A stretch of 64,000 nt of DNA from Hutsoniella sourekii ATCC 700629 (GCF_000518205.1 NZ_JADD01000010.1:1-64000), one strand, 5' to 3'; shown: positions 1 through 8,776, counted from the stretch's first letter. Numbers and translations are program-made. The notes: generated by a model from the sequence alone, not told the origin.

Positions 1-52
1 CAAATCCACCGGCGAGTGTGCCAATAGCTTTGAGCCATTCGATTTCATTCAC
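1..52 (-). CDS. N-terminal fragment of an unidentified leftward gene
   Basis: Only the first 17 codons lie in the window. They start with GTG at 52-50, preceded on the minus strand by a very strong AAGGAGGTG ribosome site at about 68-60, and read MNEIEWLKAIGTLAGGF before running off the left edge. The short acidic start followed by a Gly/Ala-rich hydrophobic stretch would suit a small membrane protein such as a phage holin, but 17 residues cannot establish this. It has its own promoter just upstream. Confidence 0.55.
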   Translation of the reverse strand, partial: MNEIEWLKAIGTLAGGF

Positions 53-78
53 TTTTATCACCTCCTTACTATACTTAC

Positions 79-107
79 ATTATACATAATAAAGTGTATA
101 AAAACAA
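79..107 (-). promoter_or_regulatory. Sigma-A promoter for the leftward edge gene
   Basis: Read on the minus strand there is TTGTTT (107-102), a 17-base spacer and a perfect TATAAT (84-79), followed about 27 bases later by the GTG start. Spacing and -10 are ideal; the -35 matches 4 of 6. Confidence 0.6.
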
Positions 108-157
108 GTAGTATTAGGAAGTTTTTAGAAATATTTATAGCACACGTTATTGAATTC

Positions 158-176
158 ATGGGGCATTTATGGGGCA
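158..176 (+). repeat. Two direct copies of ATGGGGCA at 11-bp spacing
   Basis: ATGGGGCA occurs at 158-165 and again at 169-176, exactly one helical turn apart, in an otherwise AT-rich non-coding stretch. Short tandem repeats with this spacing are typical of arm-type binding sites of tyrosine integrases near the ends of integrated elements. No integrase gene is inside the window, so the link to a prophage or ICE end is inference. Confidence 0.35.
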
Positions 177-188
177 AAAATTTAATGA

Positions 189-353
189 TATCAGACGATA
201 CCAGCTAAGCTTATTTTTACGAAACCCCTTTATACCAAGGTTAATCTCATGCGTGATTATCTGAGCCTACTCGGTGAACAACTACATCACAATGGCAGCT
301 TTAAGTGCGGAATAAGATCTCATCATATTCTAAAAGCATCCAATCAAGTTTAA
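189..353 (+). pseudogene. Possible 3' remnant of a broken gene
   Basis: After an in-frame stop at 186-188 an open frame of 54 codons runs to a TAA at 351-353. It contains a protein-like stretch (for example MRDYLSLLGEQLHHNG from the ATG at 249) but has no ribosome site. It ends inside the loop of the terminator. The best reading is the tail of a gene cut off by integration or deletion at its left side. The parent gene was not recognised. The rest of the 1-446 stretch holds only the edge gene's promoter, the repeats and the terminator. Confidence 0.3.
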
Positions 354-376
354 TTCTTGATTGGATGCTTTTTGTT
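332..376 (+). terminator. Rho-independent terminator
   Basis: A perfect 17-bp stem (332-348 with 356-372) with a 7-base loop, an A-rich 5' arm and a T-rich 3' arm. It could work in both directions and insulates the metallo-hydrolase gene, whose 3' end faces it, from the left edge. Confidence 0.85.
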
Positions 377-446
377 TTTGGACTATAGGTATTTAAGGAA
401 TTTGGAATGGGTGAAGTCCATTAAGCTAGTGTTGAATTCACATTTC

Positions 447-1427
447 TTAATGAGGCTTGCGGAAGTATAAGACCCCTTGCTTATCCTGGCATTTAATGGC
501 TCCTATAGTATAGAGATGGACCAGGTGAGCCATGGTCTCGCCTACCGCAAAGTATTTCTGGCTAACGGGGAAGTCATCCCAGCTCTTAAACTTGACCCGC
601 CAACTAATACTGGCTGACAACTCGTTAGCCGTATAGTCAATACCCGGCTTCATGGCTTGGTATATCTCATCCAAGCGTTGTTGATGGTGGGCTAAGAGCT
701 CTTGAATCCTTTGGCTAGGTTGATGAATAATCTGACGGTGGGCCGGATAAATAAGATCAAGTGACTGCTTAGCTAAATGGTTTAAGGTCTGGAAATATCG
801 TCCAAGAATATCACCGTAGGCCGATCCCCAGTAGGTGATGTTCGGACTTATCGGGTCCAGAACCGTATCACCTGCTAATAACCAGTTCTCTTCTGGATTA
901 TATAAACCTAAATGACCGGGGGTATGTCCTGGCAGGTCGACTATTTTCAACCGGTAGCCACCATAAGAGAGAATTTCTCCAGGATTAACATAAGTATAAT
1001 TAACCGCTTCTTGTGGTCTTAAAGCATAGAGAGGATTCTGATCAAGATTGGTTTCAATTTCAGACATTCCGTATTGATGATATTGTTCAAGCATCTCTTG
1101 CCAAAATTCAGACGTTAAAGTCGCCTCAAGAATATGACCATCCACTTGCCCGCAATAAATTCGAGCCCCAGCGTCCTGAAATAGTGGAGTTAGACCTGTG
1201 TGGTCGGAATGCAAGTGGGTGATAAAGACATCTAATTGATCCAGATCAATTTCCAATTCTTGAATACCTGCTAAGAGGTCTGATCGACTCTCGGGCAAGT
1301 TGTAACCTGTATCAATTAGAAGCGATCGGTCTTCACTCTTGATGACATAAGCATTAATCTGCTTGAGCGCTGTATTGGGAAGAGTCACATTAAAGGTATA
1401 AAGGTTTTGTTGCAGTTGTTTGATCAA
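447..1427 (-). CDS. MBL-fold metallo-hydrolase
   Basis: Metallo-beta-lactamase superfamily hydrolase, 326 residues, probably cytosolic because no signal peptide is visible. The metal-binding signature THLHSDHTG lies near residue 70. A later PGHTPGHLG segment (third metal-ligand region) and LLAGDTVLD (bridging Asp) complete the dinuclear zinc site. The C-terminal about 90 residues form the winged-helix-like tail found in proteins of this family, often annotated as glyoxalase II-like. Substrate cannot be predicted. The only available start is TTG at 1427, with a weak purine-rich site, so translation may be modest. It is monocistronic and converges on the terminator at 332-376. Confidence 0.85.
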   Translation of the reverse strand: MIKQLQQNLYTFNVTLPNTALKQINAYVIKSEDRSLLIDTGYNLPESRSDLLAGIQELEIDLDQLDVFITHLHSDHTGLTPLFQDAGARIYCGQVDGHILEATLTSEFWQEMLEQYHQYGMSEIETNLDQNPLYALRPQEAVNYTYVNPGEILSYGGYRLKIVDLPGHTPGHLGLYNPEENWLLAGDTVLDPISPNITYWGSAYGDILGRYFQTLNHLAKQSLDLIYPAHRQIIHQPSQRIQELLAHHQQRLDEIYQAMKPGIDYTANELSASISWRVKFKSWDDFPVSQKYFAVGETMAHLVHLYTIGAIKCQDKQGVLYFRKPH

Positions 1428-1563
1428 GAAATCACGCTTTCTAAGTATTAATGATTATATTATAGCTGAATGGTTTCCAGTTTGGGTAGTGATTAGCTAT
1501 AATTTGAGGATGTAAACCATTACAAATGTGATACAATATTCGTAAGGATTAGGAGAGGATGAA

Positions 1564-1875
1564 ATGATGGAGGATAATGACTTATTAATAGACCAATTTG
1601 ATGGACAACAAGTGCTCAGGATGTCCCCTCAATTACAAGAAGACTTGGGCGATATTTCCTATATTGAATTCTTAGTTGAACCTGGAGACAAGATAGTCAA
1701 TGGTCAGTCGATCATAAGCTTTGAAGCTGAGAAGGCCTTGCTTGAAGTTGCCAGTCCCCTAGTTGGAGATGTTCTTGAGATTCATGAAGCAGTGATTGAT
1801 CAGGTGGAATTATTACAGTCAAAAGCCAAGAAAGATAATTGGCTTATTTCTGTGGGTAAAGCCCAGAGCGAATAA
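1564..1875 (+). CDS. GcvH-like lipoyl-domain protein
   Basis: A 103-residue homologue of glycine cleavage H protein. The segment around FEAEKALLEVASPLVG (about residues 57-72) matches the lipoylated hairpin, with the Lys of EAEKA as the expected lipoyl acceptor. It is shorter than enzymatic GcvH (about 125 residues), and no gcvP or gcvT is nearby. Stand-alone GcvH-like proteins in Firmicutes are known as lipoyl relay or carrier proteins, so a role in lipoate transfer or as a macrodomain/sirtuin partner is possible but not shown here. AGGAGAGG precedes the ATG. Its stop abuts the following HAD gene, so the two are probably co-transcribed. Confidence 0.75.
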   Translation: MMEDNDLLIDQFDGQQVLRMSPQLQEDLGDISYIEFLVEPGDKIVNGQSIISFEAEKALLEVASPLVGDVLEIHEAVIDQVELLQSKAKKDNWLISVGKAQSE

Positions 1876-1895
1876 TGAATAGAGAAAGGAAAGCA

Positions 1896-2567
1896 ATGAG
1901 TCAATTAAAGGCAGTATTTTTTGATATGGATGGGTTGTTGGTGAATAGTGAGATACATTACCTTCAAGGTTGGCAAGCAGCCTTTGGTCACCAAGGCATT
2001 GAAGTTCCTTATTCAACGCTTCTAACTTGGCGAGGAAAATCAACAGTAGGAAAGAATGAAGAGTTAATTCATCTTTCAGGAGGTAAGTCTCAAGCTTTAA
2101 ACATTAGGGAACATAGAGAACAATATCTCCTTCAAATACTGGCTGATAATCAAATACAGCTAAAAAAGGGTGCTAAGGAACTGTTAGACTATTTGGCTAA
2201 CCAGCATCTATATCTCGGTCTAGCTTCTTCATCTCCCAATGACCGAGGGACAAAGTTTTTGGAAGCCTTCAACCTACATAACTACTTTAATCAGGTTCTA
2301 TTTGCCAACGATGTTGACCATACTAAGCCGGATCCAGAAATGTATCTTAAGCACTTGAAATTTGCTGGCTGTCAGGCTGATGAGGCTATGGTTATTGAGG
2401 ATTCTAGAAGTGGGTTATTAGCAGCTAATCGCGCTCAAATTTCTCATATCATGGTTCCTGATGATGAATTTGAAGATGATATCTTTATTGAGGACTTAAA
2501 TCATTTGATTATGAAGGCCGATGATTTACTTGAAGTAAAGGATTATTTGAGAAGGGAATATTTTTAG
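1896..2567 (+). CDS. HAD-superfamily phosphatase/phosphomutase-like hydrolase
   Basis: Haloacid-dehalogenase subfamily IA protein (223 residues) of the beta-phosphoglucomutase/sugar phosphatase type. Motif I is FFDMDGLLVNSE with the nucleophile and acid/base aspartates. Motif II is the ASSS segment, the Lys lies in KPDPEMY, and motif III is VIEDSRSG. The alpha-helical cap lies between motifs I and II. I chose ATG 1896 (MSQLKAVFFDMDG), which has GAAAGGA upstream. An in-frame ATG at 1875 overlaps the previous stop but lacks a ribosome site. The exact phosphate ester is unknown; sugar phosphate clean-up next to pfkA is plausible. Confidence 0.8.
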   Translation: MSQLKAVFFDMDGLLVNSEIHYLQGWQAAFGHQGIEVPYSTLLTWRGKSTVGKNEELIHLSGGKSQALNIREHREQYLLQILADNQIQLKKGAKELLDYLANQHLYLGLASSSPNDRGTKFLEAFNLHNYFNQVLFANDVDHTKPDPEMYLKHLKFAGCQADEAMVIEDSRSGLLAANRAQISHIMVPDDEFEDDIFIEDLNHLIMKADDLLEVKDYLRREYF

Positions 2568-2649
2568 TGTAAATGCTTCCATTTTAAAATTTATTTAGCT
2601 TATAATTTGTGTTATATTTATCTTAATGATGATATTGAGGAGAAATGCT

Positions 2650-3591
2650 ATGGTAAAGAGAATTGGAATATTAACGAGTGGCGGAGATGCGCCTGGTATG
2701 AATTCGGTTATCAATCGAGTGGTAACGTTGGCCGCTGAAGAAGATGTTGAAGTGAGAGCTTACCTAGGTGGCTATGTCGGACTAATTGAGGATAACTGGC
2801 GAGAAGTACCAGTAAGTGAAATTAAACTGTTTGATAATGTTGGTGGCACAATTATTGGCTCTGCTCGAACCAATCAATTCAAGGATGAAGCGGTCCGTCA
2901 GGCAGTAGTTGATCGACTACATGAGCAGGAGGTTGATGCTCTTATTGTCATCGGTGGTGATGGAAGTTATCGCGGGGCGCAAGGGTTAATTAATCTAGAT
3001 TTTCCTGTGGTTGCTATACCGGGAACCATCGATAACGATATACCTGCAACAGAAGTTACGCTAGGATTTAAGACTGCTATTCATAACGTAGTTACTGCTG
3101 TTGATATGGTGACTACCTCTGCTGCGAGTCATGGCCATAATTTTGCCATTGAGGTAATGGGACGCCGTGCTGGGGATATTGCCCTATGGACGGGGATTGC
3201 TCTTGATGCGGACGTTATCTTAACTGAGTACGATGAATTTCAAACGGAATCTTATATTAAACTTATCGACCATGCACGTCAAATTGGTAAGAAATATACA
3301 TTGAGTATTATTGCTGAAGGTGCAATGACCTGCGAGAAATACAAAGAATTAATCGAAGAAAAATCAGACTATAAGATTCATCCCTTACTATTGGGCCATA
3401 TTCAAAGAGGTGGGACTACCGCTACGGAAGACCGGATTCTGGGTAAAATGTTTGGCCAGCGAGCTTTCGATTATTTAATCAATGGAGGAAAAGGATGTTG
3501 CTTGGCAGTTGAAAAAAACAGTATTGTGGAACAAGACATTAATGAAGCCTTAGCTACGTCTTATGAATTAATTCGGCCATTTAATTTTTGA
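2650..3591 (+). CDS. pfkA: ATP-dependent 6-phosphofructokinase
   Basis: Phosphorylates fructose-6-phosphate to fructose-1,6-bisphosphate in cytosolic glycolysis. Family signatures are all present: TSGGDAPGMN (ATP site), GGDGSYRGA (Gly rather than Asp after GGD, which marks ATP rather than PPi use), PGTIDNDI (catalytic Asp) and MGRRAGDIAL. The length of 313 residues is close to the usual 320. ATG 2650 is chosen because TTGAGGAG lies correctly upstream; an upstream in-frame ATG at 2626 has no ribosome site. Pyruvate kinase, the frequent operon partner, is absent. The enzyme could also supply bisphosphates to the aldolases further down. Confidence 0.95.
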   Translation: MVKRIGILTSGGDAPGMNSVINRVVTLAAEEDVEVRAYLGGYVGLIEDNWREVPVSEIKLFDNVGGTIIGSARTNQFKDEAVRQAVVDRLHEQEVDALIVIGGDGSYRGAQGLINLDFPVVAIPGTIDNDIPATEVTLGFKTAIHNVVTAVDMVTTSAASHGHNFAIEVMGRRAGDIALWTGIALDADVILTEYDEFQTESYIKLIDHARQIGKKYTLSIIAEGAMTCEKYKELIEEKSDYKIHPLLLGHIQRGGTTATEDRILGKMFGQRAFDYLINGGKGCCLAVEKNSIVEQDINEALATSYELIRPFNF

Positions 3592-3610
3592 AATAGAAAA
3601 CTATAAATGT

Positions 3611-3650
3611 GAAAGTTGCAACATCAAGTAGAAGATGTTGCAACTTTTTG
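3611..3650 (+). terminator. Terminator after pfkA
   Basis: Perfect 13-bp stem (3613-3625 with 3634-3646), 8-base loop and a T-run. Confidence 0.9.
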
Positions 3651-3656
3651 TTATTC

Positions 3657-3682
3657 AGTAAACGATTACATTACTTTATAAT
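3657..3682 (+). promoter_or_regulatory. cre-like CcpA site plus -10 of the fructose-family PTS operon
   Basis: AGTAAACGATTACA at 3657-3670 matches the catabolite-responsive consensus closely. It overlaps the spacer and the weak -35 region of a promoter whose perfect TATAAT is at 3677-3682. This geometry would give repression by CcpA when glucose is present. Confidence 0.55.
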
Positions 3683-3748
3683 TAAGAACATAGGAGGCCG
3701 GTAATAGTTAGTGAAATAAAAAATATGGAATAGAAAGGAGGAAAATTA

Positions 3749-5638
3749 TTGTCTCCTAAAGCACGTCGCGAGCGAATTTTAGATTATTTAATAAACACTA
3801 AAGATTGGGTAACAGTTTCATCAATATCAGACATGTTTAGCGTTTCTGAAAGAACGGTTCATAATGATCTAAAAATTATTGAAAAGATATTAATAAATAG
3901 AAGTTGTAAGCTTTTAAAAAAACCTGGGGTTGGAATTAGAGTTGATCAGGTAAAAAATAATGAAGAGAGCCTATCTGAAAGAATCAATGAAAATGATTTA
4001 ACAAGAAAGTTAAAAATTTTAGTTGATTTACTCATCCAGAATAAAGTTGTAACAATTGAAGAATTAGCTGATCAGTTTTATGTCAGCCCTTCTTCAATAC
4101 AATCTGATATGGCCGAAATTAGAAGTGAACTTAGTAATTCTACCTTGGTTTCTTTAGTAAGTGATAAACAAGGCACTTATATACTAGGGAATGAGGAGGA
4201 AATTCAACAAGCTATTTGTTGGTTAAATAAACAGTTGTTGCATTATTTTAGTGGAATGAATAAAAATGACAAAATTCAAAAACAAGTTCTAAATTTATTC
4301 TATCCAGATTCCATGATCGAGGAAGTCTATAAAGTTCTATATAACTACATTAAAATGAACAACAACCTTATTTCTGAATACTATACATTTAATGTGTTGA
4401 ACGTATTTTTAGTGCTAGTTTATAGAATATCCTCAGGATTTCATCACAAAGAAGTTTCTGATTCTGGGATTAATTTTACTTCAAATAGTTTCTTAGAATA
4501 TAGAACTATTGCAAATTTTTTACTTAGAACCATGTTTTCGCAAAATAATAAAGTATATGATGAGAGAGATATAACGTATTTTGCTAAATATTTAATGCTT
4601 AATCGTTTTTATATAGGGGACAAATCTGGTCAGAGTAACAAATTAGTTGATAAGCTTATTTCTCAATTAAGTGATAGTCTGGGGATAAATTTCAGTAAGG
4701 ATCACAAGCTAGAACGTTTATTAGAGAATCACATTCCGCCAATGATATATAGACTAAAATCAGGACAGAAAATTAATAATCCATTTGTTGAAAAGATTAA
4801 AGCAGAATATGGTCCAACATTTTATACAATTTGGCATGTTGTTAGTCATTACGAAGATGAACTTGATGTGAAATTTAATGAAGAAGAAGTCGGCCTACTA
4901 GCGATTTATTTTCAATCAGCAATGGAACGAACTAAATCTGGTAGTAAGATACTAATTGTATGCCAATATGGCATAGCCACGGCAGAGTTACTATTGAATA
5001 GATTGCAGTCAATTCTATCACCTAATGATGAGACCCTAACAGCCTCTTTGAGCGAATATAAAAATATGGACCTTTCCAAGTTTGATATTATTATATCTAC
5101 CACGGAATCAATTGAAGGCCCAAATGTAATTCATAGTTCTCCATTTATAGAAGATGATCAGTTACTTGAAATTAAAGAAAATTATCTACAGAAAAACAGT
5201 GAAAACCGAGGGTTTCCACACATATATAAATTTATAAATAAAGATTACATTTTTTTAAATACTAAAATAGAGTCCAAGCCAGAGCTCATTGATTTCGTTT
5301 GTACTCAACTCGAGAGTAACGGTTATGTAGATTCTAAATACGCTTCAACGGTAGTTCAGAGAGAAAGATTAGGTAATACCGATATGCCGTCAGGCTATGC
5401 GCTGCCACATGGCAATGCTCAACATGTGAAAAAATCTGTGATTTGTTTTTTTAACTCTGATAAAAAATTTCATTGGACCGATTATGGAGTCGATAAAATA
5501 TTTATGCTAGTTTTAACAACTGAAGACTTAAAGGAAAGTAAAAATATTATTAAAGAAATATATCGAATAATGAAATTTCCAGAAATTGCAAGCAGATTTT
5601 ATCAAAATATTTATAACTTAATGGGGGGAAAAGAATGA
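3749..5638 (+). CDS. PRD-containing PTS-controlled transcriptional activator (LicR/MtlR type)
   Basis: A 629-residue regulator. Two N-terminal winged helix-turn-helix units lie at about 5-45 and 88-125. Two PTS regulation domains span about 180-290 and 300-395. An EIIB-like domain follows with Cys405 in IVCQYGIATAE, and a C-terminal EIIA-like domain carries His554 in YALPHGN. Such proteins activate a neighbouring PTS operon and are switched by phosphorylation from HPr and the cognate EIIB. Start is TTG 3749 with AAAGGAGG six bases upstream. Its stop overlaps the EIIA start by 4 bp, so it is the first gene of the operon it most likely controls. The gene is very AT-rich compared with pfkA. Confidence 0.88.
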   Translation: MSPKARRERILDYLINTKDWVTVSSISDMFSVSERTVHNDLKIIEKILINRSCKLLKKPGVGIRVDQVKNNEESLSERINENDLTRKLKILVDLLIQNKVVTIEELADQFYVSPSSIQSDMAEIRSELSNSTLVSLVSDKQGTYILGNEEEIQQAICWLNKQLLHYFSGMNKNDKIQKQVLNLFYPDSMIEEVYKVLYNYIKMNNNLISEYYTFNVLNVFLVLVYRISSGFHHKEVSDSGINFTSNSFLEYRTIANFLLRTMFSQNNKVYDERDITYFAKYLMLNRFYIGDKSGQSNKLVDKLISQLSDSLGINFSKDHKLERLLENHIPPMIYRLKSGQKINNPFVEKIKAEYGPTFYTIWHVVSHYEDELDVKFNEEEVGLLAIYFQSAMERTKSGSKILIVCQYGIATAELLLNRLQSILSPNDETLTASLSEYKNMDLSKFDIIISTTESIEGPNVIHSSPFIEDDQLLEIKENYLQKNSENRGFPHIYKFINKDYIFLNTKIESKPELIDFVCTQLESNGYVDSKYASTVVQRERLGNTDMPSGYALPHGNAQHVKKSVICFFNSDKKFHWTDYGVDKIFMLVLTTEDLKESKNIIKEIYRIMKFPEIASRFYQNIYNLMGGKE

Positions 5639-6090
5639 CAACTGAAGTTGTTTCTAAGGAATTACTATTTTTAGACAAAGATCTCTATGATCAAAAAAAA
5701 ATAATTGATTTCATTATATCAAAGGCAGATGAAGAGAATAAACTATCAGATGTATCTCAATTCAAGAAAGACGTAATCGATAGGGAAAATCAAGTTTCAA
5801 CTGCCATTGGTTTTGATATAGCAATGCCTCATGGTAAAAGTGATGGGGTAAAGGAACCTTTTATAGCTTTTTACCGATCAGATCGACCATTTAAATGGTC
5901 AGATTCTGTTGATGAGGAAGTTCAACTAGTATTTCTAATAGGAGTCCCGAAAGAGAATCAAGATAATCTACATCTCAAATTTATTTCTCAAATTTCGAAA
6001 AAGTTACTCAATAACGATTTTAGGGAATCTCTTAAAAATGAAAAAGATAATGATCAAGTATTAAAAATTTTAACATCTTTGGATATTTAG
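5635..6090 (+). CDS. PTS fructose-family EIIA
   Basis: A 151-residue cytosolic phosphotransfer domain. His66 in IAMPHGKSD is the expected phosphorylation site, accepting phosphate from HPr and passing it to the EIIB encoded next. It overlaps the regulator gene by 4 bp (ATGA), indicating translational coupling. The sugar is not determined by EIIA; the downstream GatZ-like gene points to a ketose. Confidence 0.9.
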   Translation: MTTEVVSKELLFLDKDLYDQKKIIDFIISKADEENKLSDVSQFKKDVIDRENQVSTAIGFDIAMPHGKSDGVKEPFIAFYRSDRPFKWSDSVDEEVQLVFLIGVPKENQDNLHLKFISQISKKLLNNDFRESLKNEKDNDQVLKILTSLDI

Positions 6091-6118
6091 ATTTGGATAT
6101 TTAGAAAGGAAGAAAATT

Positions 6119-6436
6119 ATGATTATTGTTGGAGTTTCAGCCTGCCCAGCAGGTATTGCACATACATATATGGCTCAAGAGGCGATTGAACAAGAAGGTC
6201 GTAAGCGCGGTCACCAAGTTAAAGTTGAAACTCAGGGTAGTATGGGAATCGAAAATGAACTATCACAAGAAGAAATTGATGCAGCAGATTATGTTGTATT
6301 TGCAGTGTCAATCGGAGTTGAAGGAGAGGATCGCTTTGAAGAAAAGGATAGCGAGGATAGAATTATCACTGTTGAACCAGGTGACGCGATTCGACATGTA
6401 GTAGAATTATTTGATGAAATAGAAAGAAGGGGCTAA
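6119..6436 (+). CDS. PTS fructose-family EIIB
   Basis: A 105-residue separate EIIB domain with the family signature VGVSACPAGIAHTYMAQ, Cys9 being the phosphocysteine. It transfers phosphate to the incoming sugar bound by EIIC. The ribosome site is AGAAAGGA. The short spacer before it carries a 12-base sequence duplicated from the end of the EIIA gene. Confidence 0.92.
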   Translation: MIIVGVSACPAGIAHTYMAQEAIEQEGRKRGHQVKVETQGSMGIENELSQEEIDAADYVVFAVSIGVEGEDRFEEKDSEDRIITVEPGDAIRHVVELFDEIERRG

Positions 6437-6438
6437 GT

Positions 6439-7491
6439 ATGTTCGAGAAGAAAAAAGAACCAATTAGTGCTCAGTTACAGAAGGCTTTTAGTACTGGTGT
6501 ATCCTATATGTTACCTGCTGTAGTAGTTGGTGGGGTTTTCCTAGCGATGGCCTTGGCAACAGGTACACCAACCGATGAAGGAATGCAGATTACCAGCCCA
6601 TTTATGCAAAACTTGAATGATTTAGGAGCGGCTGGTTTTGCCATGATGATCCCAATCTTGTCTGGCTATATTGCTAACACGATTGCTGGGAAGCCGGCCT
6701 TAGCGCCAGGTATGATTTTAGGTTTTGTTGCAAATAATCCAATTGGTGAAGCTAAAGTATCAACTGGATTTTTAGGTGCAATGTTACTTGGGGTCGCTAG
6801 TGGTTATTTTGTAAAATGGATGAAAACTTGGAAGGTACCTGCTACTATTCGGACGATTATGCCAATACTAATCATCCCAACTGTAACAGTTTTTACTTTA
6901 GGCATGATTTATATTTATGGTTTATCTGTACCAATTGGAGCAGCTATGGACTGGTTAGTATCTTTCTTGGGATCATTACAAGGTTCTAGTGCTATTTTAT
7001 TAGGGCTAATAATTGGCGCAATGACTGCAGTTGATATGGGCGGACCAATTAACAAAACTGCTACAGCTTTTACTTTGGCTTTAATGGCCGAGGGGATCTA
7101 TGCACCAAATGGCGCTCACCGGATTGCAGTAGCTATCCCGCCATTAATAGTTGGTTTGTCTGTTTTAATCTCTAGAAAAAAATATACTGCTGCTGAAAGA
7201 GATACCGGAATCACCGCTATTTTTATGGGAATGATTGGTATTACAGAAGGAGCCATTCCCTTTGCAGTTAAGGACAGTAAGCATGTGTTGCCGGCTATTA
7301 TTCTTGGAAGTGCTGTTGGTGGTGCTATTGGAATGATGAATAATGTTGAGTGTTTAGTTCCACATGGTGGCCCCATCGTGTTACCAGTTGTAAATGGGAA
7401 ACTTTGGTTCATTCTTGCAATCTTAATCGGAACTCTAGTAGGTGTCGCTTATTTACATTTTGTTAAACCAGATATTGAAGAAGTAAAATAA
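6439..7491 (+). CDS. PTS fructose-family EIIC permease
   Basis: A 350-residue integral membrane permease of about nine to ten hydrophobic segments starting near residue 20 (SYMLPAVVVGGVFLAMAL). Typical Fru-EIIC features are ALAPGMILGF, MGGPINKTA and MGMIGITEGAIPF. It follows EIIB after 2 bp. EIIA, EIIB and EIIC are separate polypeptides here, unlike FruA fusions. The transported sugar would be delivered as a phosphate, typically a ketose-1-phosphate in this family. Fructose, tagatose or a related ketose are possible. Confidence 0.92.
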   Translation: MFEKKKEPISAQLQKAFSTGVSYMLPAVVVGGVFLAMALATGTPTDEGMQITSPFMQNLNDLGAAGFAMMIPILSGYIANTIAGKPALAPGMILGFVANNPIGEAKVSTGFLGAMLLGVASGYFVKWMKTWKVPATIRTIMPILIIPTVTVFTLGMIYIYGLSVPIGAAMDWLVSFLGSLQGSSAILLGLIIGAMTAVDMGGPINKTATAFTLALMAEGIYAPNGAHRIAVAIPPLIVGLSVLISRKKYTAAERDTGITAIFMGMIGITEGAIPFAVKDSKHVLPAIILGSAVGGAIGMMNNVECLVPHGGPIVLPVVNGKLWFILAILIGTLVGVAYLHFVKPDIEEVK

Positions 7492-7509
7492 GAAAAGGAG
7501 TAATTAATT

Positions 7510-8775
7510 ATGTCTAAAACACCAATCAATGAAATTGTAAAAGGCTTATTAGAATTACAAAAAACTGGAGAGAGCGCAACTTTATTAGGTATCGGGCCTA
7601 TGTCAAAAAATTGTGTTCAAGCTGCACTTGAACTTTCAATGGAAGACGATTATCCAGTAATGTTCATCGCTAGTCGTAATCAAGTCGATTTAGATGAGTT
7701 AGGTGGAGGTTATGTAAATGGATGGGATCAGTTCAGATTTGCGAAAGCCGTAGAAGAAGTAGCAAAAGAAATTGGTTATGACAATGAATATTATTTGTGT
7801 CGAGACCACGGAGGACCTTGGCAACGAGATAAAGAGCGTAATGATCACTTACCCGAGGATGAAGCAATGGAACTTGGTAAAAAATCCTACCTTGCAGATA
7901 TGGAAGCGGGATTTGATCTACTCATGATTGATCCAACTAAAGATCCGTTTGAAGTTGGCAAAGTCATTCCGTTAGAAACTGTTATTACAAGAACTGTTGA
8001 TTTAATTGAATATTGTGAAAAGAAGCGTAAAGAATTAGGACTCCCAGAAATTGGTTATGAGGTAGGAACCGAAGAAACAAATGGGGGCTTAACTTCAACT
8101 GAGGTATACGAAGAATTTATAAATCGCCTCCAAGACGAGCTAGGGGCCAAAAATTTACCAATGCCTACATTTATCGTTGGTCAAACTGGAACATTAACTA
8201 GAAAAACCGAACAGGTAGGCAAATTTAATTTTCATAATGCTTACGAATTATCTGAAATGGCCAAAAAATACAATGTCGGCTTGAAAGAACATAATGGTGA
8301 CTATATGGGAGATGTGGATTTATTAATGCACATCCCTTCCAACATCACTGCAACGAATGTAGCACCTCAATATGGAACAGAAGAAACTCGAGCATATTTG
8401 AATTTGGCTAAAGTTGAAGCTGAGTTGAAAGAAAATGGTCTTATTGAAGACACCTCAAATATTTATAACGTTTTATTAGATAAAGCAATTGAATCTGAAC
8501 GTTGGAGAAAATGGATGGTTGGTGACCAAGTTAACTTAACTGTTGATGAAATAAAAGCAGATCCTAAACTATCTGTAGAAGTATTAGATATTGCTGGTCA
8601 CTATACCTTTAATGAAGATGAAGTAAAATCGGAAATTGAAAAGCTTTATAAAAATTTAGAGTCTCAACAAATTAATGGTAGAAGATATGTTATTGACCAT
8701 ATTAAGAGACCAATTAGAGATTATTCAGAATGTTACAACCTTAAAGGAGTTACTTCTAGAATTAAAACATTATAA
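7510..8775 (+). CDS. GatZ/KbaZ-like tagatose-bisphosphate aldolase accessory subunit
   Basis: A 421-residue protein of the class II tagatose-1,6-bisphosphate aldolase 'non-catalytic' family, of usual length (about 420). Recognisable segments are LLGIGPMSKNCV, CRDHGGPWQRD, DMEAGFDLLMIDPTKDP, GYEVGTEETNGG and VGQTGT. In enterobacteria GatZ or KbaZ stabilises the catalytic subunit GatY or KbaY. Here it ends the fructose-type PTS operon. A candidate catalytic partner is encoded 2.3 kb further on (11046-11879), beyond transketolase. Alternatively, members of this family may have activity of their own on a ketose phosphate. The family call is firm, the substrate is not. Confidence 0.82.
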   Translation: MSKTPINEIVKGLLELQKTGESATLLGIGPMSKNCVQAALELSMEDDYPVMFIASRNQVDLDELGGGYVNGWDQFRFAKAVEEVAKEIGYDNEYYLCRDHGGPWQRDKERNDHLPEDEAMELGKKSYLADMEAGFDLLMIDPTKDPFEVGKVIPLETVITRTVDLIEYCEKKRKELGLPEIGYEVGTEETNGGLTSTEVYEEFINRLQDELGAKNLPMPTFIVGQTGTLTRKTEQVGKFNFHNAYELSEMAKKYNVGLKEHNGDYMGDVDLLMHIPSNITATNVAPQYGTEETRAYLNLAKVEAELKENGLIEDTSNIYNVLLDKAIESERWRKWMVGDQVNLTVDEIKADPKLSVEVLDIAGHYTFNEDEVKSEIEKLYKNLESQQINGRRYVIDHIKRPIRDYSECYNLKGVTSRIKTL

Positions 8776-8776
8776 A

